A stretch of DNA of 49,424 nt from the NCBI GenBank assembly GCA_934647305.1, contig CAKUFI010000012.1:1-49424 (forward strand), read 5' to 3'. Shown here one piece after another: positions 33,056 to 40,325 of the stretch (position 1 is the first letter of the stretch; each line of letters starts with the position of its first letter). The translations under genes were made by a program, and so were the position numbers. Under the pieces are notes generated by a model. The model searched no databases. It was given only the letters and a program-made list of their open reading frames with translations, and was not told the origin of the DNA. This DNA comes from an uncultured Clostridia bacterium. Lineage in GTDB: Bacteria > Bacillota > Clostridia > Christensenellales > Aristaeellaceae.

Positions 33056-33330
33056 GAACGTTCGAGAGGCCGCCTTTTTGAAAAAGGCGCCTCTCGAGCT
33101 CTCCCGGAAAACACTAGCTTCCGCCGGCCGGGCAGTGCCCGGAGCCACCTGCTTCCGCCGGTTCTGGCGACGAATTCGGGAACCATAAATTGGAGTTCCC
33201 GAATTCTCCGGTTTTCCGGGAGTTCCCGGAAAACATTTGTCGGCATTGCCGACTCGGGCGGGCTGGGGGAGGCTCCGCTTCGCTTCGCGCTCCCCCAGAC
33301 CCCCACCGAAGTTTGCGCGCTCGTCCCGCA
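33056..33330 (+). repeat. Modular hairpin repeat, copy R5 (most complete)
   Basis: It fills most of the 399-bp gap after recO. Modules: D' hairpin TCGAGAGG (33062-33069) plus CGCCTTTTT/AAAAAGGCG plus CCTCTCGA (33090-33097), then GCTCTCC; palindrome CCGGGCAGTGCCCGG (33128-33142); stem 1, GAATTCGGGAAC (33172-33183)/GTTCCCGAATTC (33195-33206), loop CATAAATTGGA; stem 2, GTTTTCCGGGA (33211-33221)/TCCCGGAAAAC (33224-33234); stem 3, GTCGGCATTGCCGAC (33239-33253); module D, CTGGGGGAG (33263-33271)/CTCCCCCAG (33290-33298), then ACCCCCACC. No gene is seen. Confidence 0.88.
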
Positions 33331-33452
33331 TGAGAAGGAGCGGGAATCCCAACGGCAGTGTCCCGCCCGGCTGGAGGGTGTTCAGCCTGCCCGCAACAAA
33401 ACCCGCTCCGCATCCGACTAAGATACATCTGAAAAAAGCCCAGAGGTACATC

Positions 33453-34271
33453 ATGAAAGCATATGACGAACGGCGCGAGGAGCTGATCCGCGCGCTGAAG
33501 GAGTGTCCCGACGTGAAGGCGACTGCCGACTGTGCGGCGCTGTTCCTGGACAGGCTGTGCCGTGAGGTCATGGCGGAGGCCGCCACTCGCGAGGAGCGCG
33601 CCGAGATCGAGCGCCTGTTTGCCGCGGCGAAGGCCGGCCTTGCCTGCATGCAGGCGGTGACGCAGGCCGAGGTCACAGTCAGGCGCGCCGCCGCAAAGCC
33701 CTTGACCGGCAGGCAGAAGCTGCGCGCATACCTGCCGTATGTCTCGCTGTTTCTGGGCGCGGTGCTGTGCGTGTGGCTGATTCTCGAGGGCGAGCGCGCG
33801 GCGGCCGTGCTGTGCGTGCCGCTGATGGCGCTGAGCTTCGCGCACAAAAAGGAAGTCCTGCCCGAGGAGGAGACCACGGCCGTGCCCAAGGCGGACGACT
33901 ACGAGCTGGTGCGCCTGTTTGACCGGCTGGTCGACCGGCTGGATTCGCTTTTTGCCGCCCGCCGCGCCGAGAAGGAGGACAGGCTCGCCCCCAGCGGTGA
34001 ACCGCTGCTCCTGACCGACGGCCTGCTCGAGCCGCTTCAGATGCTCATGGAGGCCGCCGAGACGCAGGACGGGCGCTACGCCCTCAAGACGCTGCCGCAG
34101 GTGCGCGAGGCGCTCCTTGCGCAGGGCGTGCAGGCGGTGGATTACTCGGAGGAAAACCGGGCATACTTTGAGATGTTTCCCAGCGAGCAGGGCGGGCGCA
34201 CCATTCGTCCGGCGCTGCTGCGCGAGGGCAAGCTGATCCTTCGGGGTCAGGCGACCGAAAGCATTGGGTGA
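33453..34271 (+). CDS. Unknown protein paired with an Hsp70-like gene
   Basis: A 272-residue protein I do not recognise. It has a helical N-terminus (to about 90), two close membrane segments (AYLPYVSLFLGAVLCVWLIL and AAAVLCVPLMALSFA), a charged helix (LVRLFDRLVDRLDSLFAARR), and a C-terminal domain with LLEPLQMLMEAAETQDG and GGRTIRPALLREGKLILRGQ. The last block loosely recalls the LRPALV end of GrpE, the nucleotide exchange factor of DnaK. The gene lies 4 bp before an Hsp70-like gene, so a co-chaperone role is a hypothesis only. The ATG at 33453 follows AGAGG; upstream frame is repeat DNA. Confidence 0.75.
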   Translation: MKAYDERREELIRALKECPDVKATADCAALFLDRLCREVMAEAATREERAEIERLFAAAKAGLACMQAVTQAEVTVRRAAAKPLTGRQKLRAYLPYVSLFLGAVLCVWLILEGERAAAVLCVPLMALSFAHKKEVLPEEETTAVPKADDYELVRLFDRLVDRLDSLFAARRAEKEDRLAPSGEPLLLTDGLLEPLQMLMEAAETQDGRYALKTLPQVREALLAQGVQAVDYSEENRAYFEMFPSEQGGRTIRPALLREGKLILRGQATESIG

Positions 34272-34275
34272 ACGC

Positions 34276-36213
34276 ATGGAAAACTATACCGATTACTTCG
34301 GCTTTGACCTGGGCGACGGCGAGAGCGCCGTGGCCTGGCTGAGAAAGGGCAGCCGCACTGACCCCAAAATGATCGAGCTGCGCGGGCGAAAGAGCTTTCT
34401 GTCCGTGCTGGGCGTGGATCCGAACCGGGGCGTGCTGATCGGCGAAGAGGCCTGCCACGCGATGGGTCTCGACTCGCTGGAGACCCGCTTCAAGAGCCGC
34501 TATCTGACCGATCGCGAGGGCTCGTCCCGCTCGATTGAGCGCTTTGCCCGGGCGGTGTATGAAAACCTGCTCGCGGACGGCCGCATCGAGGACGAGGAAA
34601 CGGCCTGCTTTTTCGTGGGCTGCCCGTCCGGCTGGCCTGAAACAGTGCGGGAAGACTACCGAAAGCTGTTCCTGCGCGCCGGGATGAAGCACGTTCAGGT
34701 GGTCAGCGAGTCGCGCGCGGCGTTTATGTACGCCCGGGAGTCGGGCGAGCTGCGCGTGTCGGACGACCTGCTCACCCTGCCCACGCTGATCGTGGACGCG
34801 GGCTCCTCGACGACCGACTTCACCTTCGTGGCCGACCTGGCCGAGGAAAGCCTGTCCGCCTGCGACTTCGGCGAGAGCGCGCTGGGCGGCGGCCTGCTCG
34901 ACCGGCTGCTGCTGGAAAAGAACGTGGACAGGTGCGAGGAGTGCGAGGCGCTTCGCGGCGTGTTTCGCCGGTTCCCGCAGTACTATGCCCGCGCCGAGCT
35001 GGAGGCCCGCAAGGTCAAGGAGATGTTTTTCACGCAGCAGGCGCGCGGCGAGACTTCCTGCGCCGAAAGCTCGGTCAAGATTTACGCCGGAATCACGCCG
35101 ATCACGCTGGACGTCTCCGCCTCGGACGCGGACATGCGCGAGCTGCTCTCCCGGCCGCTGGAGGAGCTGGGCGGCTGCTCGTTTGAGGAGGGCTACGTCC
35201 GTTCGCTCCGGCGCGCCCGCGAGCTGCTCCGGGATCGACTGCCCGACACGGTGCTTCTGACCGGCGGCGCGTCCCGGATGGGCTTTCTCGAGGCGCACTG
35301 CCGCGAGGTGTTCCCCGGCGCGCAGGTGCTTCGAGGCCTCGAGCCCGAGTACGCCATTGCCCGCGGACTGTGCCACGCGCTGCGCATCGACCAGAAGACC
35401 CAGGGCTTCAGCGAGGCGGTCTCCCGCCTGATCCAGTCGGAGGAGCTCGAGGATCTGGTCATGAGCGAGCTGCCCGCGCTGTTTGAGGGCGTGAGCGGGC
35501 CGCTGGTGGACAAGCTGATCACCGACGTCGCACCCAAGACCTTCGAGTGCTGGAAGCAGGGCTCGCTGCGCACCATCGACGACATCAGCGCCGCCCTGAC
35601 TGAGCGCGTGCAGGAAATGATGCGCGGCGAGGAGCTGAACGAATGCCTGCGCCCGGCCGTGGCCGAGTGGATCGCCCGCCTGCGCCCGCAGATTGAGCGC
35701 CTGACCGACCCGATCTGCGACGAGTACGAGCTGCCCCGCACCTCGCTTCGCCTGCCGGACGAGCTGAGCATACAGACCTCGTCCCTCTCCCTGGAGACCG
35801 CGCAGCTGATGGACACCGGCTCGATCAAGGCGCTGATCGACGTGGTGGTCGCCGCGCTGATTGCCGCGCTTTTGGGCGGCAGCGGAATCGCCCTCTTGGC
35901 TGCGGGCACGCCGGGCATCCTGGCGGGCTTCCTGATCGGCCTGCTGGCCGCCGTCGTGGGCACGCAGACCGCCGAAAAGCTGCTGCGCAAGGCCGAGCTG
36001 CCCGTCAAACTGCGCAGGCTCTTTCCGTCCTCTCAGTTTACGCGCGGCCTGAAGAGCAAGCGCGGCAGCATCGAGCGCGCGGTCTACGCCCAGCTGACGA
36101 AGGGTCTCGAGCCGCCCACCGAGGAAACCCGCCGCATGGTCAAGACCATCGCCGAGTCCATCGAGAGCCAGCTCACCGCCATGATGCGCCGCGCCACGCT
36201 GCGGATTCACTGA
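34276..36213 (+). CDS. Hsp70-like actin-fold ATPase with C-terminal membrane anchor
   Basis: A 645-residue DnaK-like protein. The ATPase domain has phosphate-1 FGFDLGDGESAVAWL (residues 8-22), a DnaK-like VGCPSGW, phosphate-2 LIVDAGSSTTDFTFV (about 171) and the adenosine motif LLTGGASRMG (about 327). Residues 360-500 are helical and do not resemble the DnaK peptide-binding domain. A Gly/Ala-rich hydrophobic hairpin follows (VVVAALIAALLGGSGIALLA and GILAGFLIGLLAAVVG, about 518-565), then a basic tail. It is therefore a membrane-bound Hsp70 relative of unknown client. ATG 34276 is preferred over the in-frame TTG 34264. It forms a two-gene unit with the 33453 gene. Confidence 0.82.
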   Translation: MENYTDYFGFDLGDGESAVAWLRKGSRTDPKMIELRGRKSFLSVLGVDPNRGVLIGEEACHAMGLDSLETRFKSRYLTDREGSSRSIERFARAVYENLLADGRIEDEETACFFVGCPSGWPETVREDYRKLFLRAGMKHVQVVSESRAAFMYARESGELRVSDDLLTLPTLIVDAGSSTTDFTFVADLAEESLSACDFGESALGGGLLDRLLLEKNVDRCEECEALRGVFRRFPQYYARAELEARKVKEMFFTQQARGETSCAESSVKIYAGITPITLDVSASDADMRELLSRPLEELGGCSFEEGYVRSLRRARELLRDRLPDTVLLTGGASRMGFLEAHCREVFPGAQVLRGLEPEYAIARGLCHALRIDQKTQGFSEAVSRLIQSEELEDLVMSELPALFEGVSGPLVDKLITDVAPKTFECWKQGSLRTIDDISAALTERVQEMMRGEELNECLRPAVAEWIARLRPQIERLTDPICDEYELPRTSLRLPDELSIQTSSLSLETAQLMDTGSIKALIDVVVAALIAALLGGSGIALLAAGTPGILAGFLIGLLAAVVGTQTAEKLLRKAELPVKLRRLFPSSQFTRGLKSKRGSIERAVYAQLTKGLEPPTEETRRMVKTIAESIESQLTAMMRRATLRIH

Positions 36214-36257
36214 GAAGGCCGCCCTTTCATCCGCGAGCGTGGTTCCCGCGCAAACGA

Positions 36258-36308
36258 AAAATCCCCCTTCCCGCAGGAAGCGATCGCCTCCCGGGAAGGG
36301 GGTTCTTT
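36258..36308. terminator. Bidirectional intrinsic terminator
   Basis: CCCCCTTCCCG (36263-36273) pairs with CGGGAAGGGGG (36292-36302). TTCTTT follows on the plus strand and GATTTTTCG on the minus strand. It separates the convergent Hsp70-like and cysteine desulfurase genes. Confidence 0.88.
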
Positions 36309-36316
36309 GTATGCAG

Positions 36317-37438
36317 TCAGGCCAGCAGCTCCCGCAGCAGGGCAATCGCCGCGTCCACCTCAGCCTCGGTGTTGTCGTCCGAGAGCGAGAAGCGGATGGA
36401 TTCGTTTGCCTGCCGCTCGTCAAGGCCCAGCGCCAGCAGCACGTGGCTTGGGTCTGTGGAGCCCGCGGTGCAGGCCGATCCGGCCGATACGGCGAGTCCC
36501 CGCATGTCCAGCCGCAGCAGCAGGGCGCTATTCAGCTGCCCGTCGAAGCGCACGTTCAGTATGCCAGGCAGGCGGTTTTTCGCCGGGCCGTTCCGGTGCG
36601 CGCCGGGCAGGGCGAGCAGTCCCTTTTCCAGGCGATCCCGCAGCGCGGCGACATGGGCGTTTCTCGCCTCCCGGTCGATGTGCGCCCGCTCGATGGCCTC
36701 GCCCAGGCCCACGATGCCGGCCAGGTTCTCCGTGCCCGCGCGCAGGCTCTTTTCCTGCGCTCCGCCGCCGATCAGCGGGGTGAGTGCCAGTCCGCTTCGG
36801 ACGTACAGCGCCCCCACGCCCTTCGGCCCGTGAAACTTGTGCGCCGAGAGCGAGAGCATATCGATTGGCGAGTGCGCCAGGTCAAAGGGCAGACAGCCCG
36901 CCGCCTGCACCGCGTCGGTGTGAAACAGCGCGCCCGCCTCGTGCGCCAGGCTTGCCAGCGCCTCGACCGGTTGCACGCTGCCCACCTCGTTGTTGGCCGC
37001 CATGACGGACACCAGCGCCGTGCGTTCGTTCAGCGCTTCCTTGAGCGACTCGGGCGAAATGAAGCCCTCCGCGTCCGGCGAAAGGTAAACGACCTCGAAG
37101 CCCTCCTGCGCCAGCTGCGCGGCCGGGTGCAGCACCGCGTGATGCTCGATGCGCGTGGTGATCAGGCGATTTCTGCCTTCACGCAGGCGCATGCCGCGCT
37201 CCAGCGCCCAGTTGTCGGCCTCGGTGCCGCCGCTGGTGAAGAAAATCTCCTCGGGCGACGCGCCCAGCGCCTGCGCCACCTGCCGCCGGGCCTTCTCCAG
37301 CGCCCGGTTCGCCTCCCGCCCGAAGGCGTGCTGGCTGGACGGGTTGCCGAAGACCTCGGTCAGGTAGGGGGTCATCGCGGCGAGCACCTCCGGGTGCAGG
37401 CGGGTGGTCGCCGCGTTGTCCATATAGATCCGGTTCAT
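36317..37438 (-). CDS. Cysteine desulfurase (NifS/IscS family)
   Basis: A 373-residue PLP enzyme that removes sulfur from cysteine for Fe-S clusters or thionucleosides. It starts with the family signature YMDNAATT. EHHAVLHP carries the PLP-stacking His, the PLP Lys is K201 in SAHKFHGPKG, and the active-site Cys is C323 in SAGSACTAG. It lies 9 bp after cysS and is the last gene of the T-box operon. Cysteine synthesis, charging and sulfur removal are thus under one cysteine-responsive switch. The sulfur acceptor is not evident; no iscU or mnmA gene is adjacent. Confidence 0.94.
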   Translation of the reverse strand: MNRIYMDNAATTRLHPEVLAAMTPYLTEVFGNPSSQHAFGREANRALEKARRQVAQALGASPEEIFFTSGGTEADNWALERGMRLREGRNRLITTRIEHHAVLHPAAQLAQEGFEVVYLSPDAEGFISPESLKEALNERTALVSVMAANNEVGSVQPVEALASLAHEAGALFHTDAVQAAGCLPFDLAHSPIDMLSLSAHKFHGPKGVGALYVRSGLALTPLIGGGAQEKSLRAGTENLAGIVGLGEAIERAHIDREARNAHVAALRDRLEKGLLALPGAHRNGPAKNRLPGILNVRFDGQLNSALLLRLDMRGLAVSAGSACTAGSTDPSHVLLALGLDERQANESIRFSLSDDNTEAEVDAAIALLRELLA

Positions 37439-37447
37439 CGCTCTGCC

Positions 37448-38896
37448 TCAGGCCTTGTGCACCTTGGGGCCCTGCGCGGTGTCCTCGATCGCGTAGCCCA
37501 TGGCCACGACCTGGTCGCGGATGCGGTCGGCCTCGGCGAAGTTCCTGGCCTTTTTGGCCTCCTTGCGGGCGGTCAGCAGCGCCTCCACCTCGGGATCGGC
37601 CTCGCAGCCGTCGAACACCACGGCGAACTGTGCGGCGTGAGCGGCCTGCTTTTTGAGCTCCTCGCGCTTGGCGTCGGCCTTTTTGATCAGGTCAAGGCTC
37701 AGCACCTGGTCGAATCTGGCGATGGCGGCCAGCTTGGTCGCGTCGCTCGCCTTGAACTTGAGCACGTCGTAGAGCGAGGTGACGGCCAGCGAGGTGTTCA
37801 GGTCGTTGTCCAGCGCTCCGCGGAACTTCTCGTCCATCGCAGCGAGCGCCTCCTGATCGACCTCGCCCCCGGGATTGAGCGCGGCGATGCGGGCGATGAG
37901 CTTGTTGTAGGCCACCTGCGCGTTGTCCAGGTTCTCCCAGGAGAACATCAGGCTCTTGCGGTAGTGGCTCTGCAGGCAGAACAGGCGGTATACCAGCGGA
38001 TCGTAGCCCTTTTCCTCCAGCAGGGATACGGTCAGGAACTCGCCCTTGGACTTGGACATCTTGCCGCCGGCGGTGTTCAGGTGCATCACGTGCATCCAGA
38101 AGTTGCACCACTTGTGACCCAGGTAGGCCTCGGACTGGGCAATCTCGTTGGTGTGGTGCGGGAAGGCGTTGTCGATGCCGCCGCAGTGGATGTCCAGATC
38201 CTCACCCAGGTACTTCATCGAGATGCCGGAGCACTCGATGTGCCAGCCGGGATAGCCCACGCCCCACGGGGAGTCCCACTTGAGCGCCTGATCCTCGAAC
38301 TTGGACTTGGTGAACCACAGCACGAAGTCGTTCTTGTTGCGCTTGTTGGTGTCCTCCTCTACGCCCTCGCGCACGCCCACGGCCAGGTCGTCCTCGCCGA
38401 AGTCGTTGAAGACGTAGTACTTCTCCAGCTTGGAGGTGTCAAAGTACACGTTGCCGCCCGCGAAGTAGGCGTAGCCGGTATCCATCAGGCGGCTGATGAT
38501 GCGGATGTAGTCGTCGATGCAGTGGGTCGCGGGCTCGACCACGTCCGGCCGCTTGATGTTGAGCTTTTTGCAGTCGGAGAAGAACGCGTCGGTATAGTAC
38601 TGCGCGATCTCCATGACGGTCTTGTGCTCGCGGCGCGCGCCCTTGAGCATCTTGTCCTCGCCCTCGTCCGCGTCGGAGGTCAGGTGACCTACGTCGGTGA
38701 TGTTCATCACGCGTTTGACGTTGTAGCCCAGGTAGCGCAGGTACTTCTCCAGCACGTCCTCCATGATGTAGGAGCGCAGGTTGCCGATGTGCGCGAAGTG
38801 GTACACCGTCGGGCCGCAGGTATACATTTTCACGACGTCCGGATGGTTGGGCACGAATTCCTCTTTGGTATGGGTGGCCGAATTATAGAGCTTCAT
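37448..38896 (-). CDS. cysS: Cysteinyl-tRNA synthetase
   Basis: A 482-residue class I aminoacyl-tRNA synthetase that charges tRNA-Cys. The zinc and substrate region starts KMYTCGPTVYHFAHIGN, with the HIGH-type motif at residues 36-39. WHIECSGISMKYLG and HCGGIDNAFPHHTNE are zinc-site fingerprints, and KMSKS is at 279-283. Its ATG at 38896 lies inside the end of cysE (14-nt overlap). The cysE-cysS order is common in Firmicutes. Confidence 0.97.
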   Translation of the reverse strand: MKLYNSATHTKEEFVPNHPDVVKMYTCGPTVYHFAHIGNLRSYIMEDVLEKYLRYLGYNVKRVMNITDVGHLTSDADEGEDKMLKGARREHKTVMEIAQYYTDAFFSDCKKLNIKRPDVVEPATHCIDDYIRIISRLMDTGYAYFAGGNVYFDTSKLEKYYVFNDFGEDDLAVGVREGVEEDTNKRNKNDFVLWFTKSKFEDQALKWDSPWGVGYPGWHIECSGISMKYLGEDLDIHCGGIDNAFPHHTNEIAQSEAYLGHKWCNFWMHVMHLNTAGGKMSKSKGEFLTVSLLEEKGYDPLVYRLFCLQSHYRKSLMFSWENLDNAQVAYNKLIARIAALNPGGEVDQEALAAMDEKFRGALDNDLNTSLAVTSLYDVLKFKASDATKLAAIARFDQVLSLDLIKKADAKREELKKQAAHAAQFAVVFDGCEADPEVEALLTARKEAKKARNFAEADRIRDQVVAMGYAIEDTAQGPKVHKA

Positions 38897-39593
38897 GGCT
38901 TTTTTCCTCCCTGAGTTGTTTTCTCATGCAGACTTCTTCCTGGCAGCTTGCGCATTGCTCGCATTCGTCGCATTTTCTGCACCGCTCCAGCTCGGCGATG
39001 CGCCCCTCGAGCGCGCTGATGCGCTCCTTGACCGGGTCGGGCAGGTGCACCTGATCCAGGTCGATCGGCACCTTCCGGTCGCCCATGCGCACGATGCGGC
39101 CGGGATTGCCCACCACCGTGCAGTAGGCGGGCACCTCCTTGAGCACCACGGCGCTCGCGCCGATCTTCGCGCCCTCGCCCACGGTGAAGGGGCCCAGTAC
39201 CCGCGCGCCCGCGCCGATGACCACGTTGTCGCCGATCGTGGGGTGGCGCTTGCCCACGTCCTTGCCCGTGCCGCCCAGCGTGACGTTCTGATACAGCGTG
39301 ACGTTGTTGCCGATCTCGGTCGTCTCGCCGATCACCACGCCCATGCCGTGGTCGATGAACAGGCCCTCGCCGATCGTCGCGCCCGGATGGATCTCGATGC
39401 CGGTTTTGTGCCGGCTGCGCTGGGACAGCAGCCGCGCCAGCAGCTTCATGCCGTGTGTCCACAGCCAGTGCGCCCGCCGGTGACTGCGCACCGCGCGAAA
39501 GCTGGGGTAACACAGCACCACCTCCAGCGCCGATCGCGCCGCCGGGTCGCGCGACAGCACCGCCTGGATGTCGCTCTTCCAATACTTGAACAT
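38883..39593 (-). CDS. cysE: Serine O-acetyltransferase with Cys-rich C-terminal tail
   Basis: A 236-residue enzyme of the short (EpsC-type) CysE form, which makes O-acetylserine, the cysteine precursor. The left-handed beta-helix hexapeptides run from IEIHPGATIGEGLFIDHGMG to VGNPGRIV, including the catalytic HGMGVVIGE and the CoA-site TLGGTGKDVGKRHP. After about residue 185 there is a short coiled coil (VKERISALEGRIAELER). A cluster of six Cys follows (205, 208, 211, 214, 217, 222; spacing C-x2-C four times, then C-x4-C), which is unusual for CysE. The start follows GGGGAGGG, just after the T-box terminator. Confidence 0.94.
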   Translation of the reverse strand: MFKYWKSDIQAVLSRDPAARSALEVVLCYPSFRAVRSHRRAHWLWTHGMKLLARLLSQRSRHKTGIEIHPGATIGEGLFIDHGMGVVIGETTEIGNNVTLYQNVTLGGTGKDVGKRHPTIGDNVVIGAGARVLGPFTVGEGAKIGASAVVLKEVPAYCTVVGNPGRIVRMGDRKVPIDLDQVHLPDPVKERISALEGRIAELERCRKCDECEQCASCQEEVCMRKQLREEKSHEAL

Positions 39594-39604
39594 GAACCCT
39601 CCCC

Positions 39605-39638
39605 AAAAACAAAAACCGCGCCTCCTGCAGAGACGCGG
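39605..39638 (-). terminator. T-box terminator
   Basis: On the minus strand CCGCGTCTC (39638-39630) pairs with GAGGCGCGG (39624-39616), followed by TTTTTGTTTTT. It competes with the antiterminator formed by the T-box sequence at 39641-39650. Confidence 0.85.
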
Positions 39639-39850
39639 CGCGTGGTTCCACTCTGTTTGAAGCGCACTTTTTGCGGCACGCTTCCGCTCAAGAGCCGTAA
39701 CGGGGCCGGCCGGCAGCGCCTACTCGTTCTTCGGCGCGGCAGCTCCCGGGCGCACTTCGCTTTTTCTCCGGCAAGGCGGCTTTCAGCCGTTGACCGCCTC
39801 TCTCTGAGCCCTTCGCAAAAAGCTACTCTTCCCGTTCATCGCTATTTTCT
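39610..39850 (-). promoter_or_regulatory. Cysteine-specific T-box riboswitch
   Basis: The minus-strand leader of cysE-cysS-nifS shows the T-box features in order. These are a long stem I with AGAGAG and a GGCTGAAAGCC loop region, the specifier context GAAGTGCGC with the Cys codon TGC (39754-39752), the antiterminator core TGGAACCACG (39650-39641), and the terminator. Uncharged tRNA-Cys would bind the TGC and the T-box bulge, favour antitermination and switch on cysteine synthesis and use. Confidence 0.9.
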
Positions 39851-39857
39851 ATACTAC

Positions 39858-39886
39858 ATTATAATGCCGTCCTCTATTCCCGTCAA
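39858..39886 (-). promoter_or_regulatory. Sigma-A promoter of the cysteine operon
   Basis: On the minus strand TTGACG (39886-39881) and TATAAT (39863-39858) are 17 bp apart, directly before the T-box leader and directly after repeat copy R6. Confidence 0.85.
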
Positions 39887-39899
39887 GTTAAGTTCGCAG

Positions 39900-40081
39900 G
39901 GTGCAAGCAGGCCGGTCGGGCAGGCTGAGCCTGCACGCACCTGCTTCCGGTCGGCAGTGCCGACATCCACCTGCTGCCGCGGGATAGAACACGAAACCAT
40001 CCGCCATAGATTGAAGCGGCCAAGGTCTGCGGATTTCCGGAATTCTCCGGAAATCGTAAGTCGGCGCTGCCGACTCGGGCG
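39900..40081 (+). repeat. Modular hairpin repeat, copy R6
   Basis: Palindromes GCAGGCTGAGCCTGC (39920-39934) and GTCGGCAGTGCCGAC (39950-39964); stem 1 with loop CATAGATTGAA (40005-40015), whose 5' arm AACCATCCGC has lost 3 nt relative to R3; stem 2, GATTTCCGGA (40032-40041)/TCCGGAAATC (40046-40055); stem 3, GTCGGCGCTGCCGAC (40060-40074). It lies upstream of the cysteine operon promoter and downstream of the DUF4091 terminator, so outside both predicted transcripts. No gene is seen. Confidence 0.85.
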
Positions 40082-40100
40082 GGCTGAGCCTGCCCCCCCC

Positions 40101-40252
40101 GCCGTGCGCGGATCGCGGCACTTCGTTTCCGCGAACCGCTTTGTGCGCCGCTCCGCGGCTCCCGGGGGAACTTCGCCTCCCCCGGCCCCCGCCGTGCGCG
40201 GATCGCGGCACTTCGTCTCCGCGAATCGCTTTTTGCGCCGCTCCGCGGCTCC
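40101..40252 (+). repeat. Direct duplication of a 90-bp GC-rich unit
   Basis: GCCGTGCGCGGATCGCGGCA starts at 40101 and again at 40191. The second unit covers the first 62 nt with only three differences. Between them is a module D-like hairpin GGGGGAA/CTCCCCC (40164-40184) followed by GGCCCCC. It adjoins R6 and the DUF4091 terminator. Confidence 0.85.
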
Positions 40253-40271
40253 TCCACCAGCGCGAACAGAC

Positions 40272-40319
40272 AAAAAACAGCGCCCCGACCGCCATTGGGA
40301 GGTCGAGACGCTGTTTTTC
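40272..40319 (-). terminator. Terminator of the DUF4091 gene
   Basis: On the minus strand ACAGCGTCTCGACC (40314-40301) pairs with GGTCGGGGCGCTGT (40290-40277), followed by TTTTTTG. The T-run on the other side makes it potentially bidirectional. Confidence 0.88.
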
Positions 40320-40325
40320 GGCGGC

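Noticed and set aside
39854..40295. Overlapping open frames of about 135-140 codons on the minus strand
   Set aside because: They are translations of repeat R6 and the 90-bp duplication; there is no ribosome binding site or domain.
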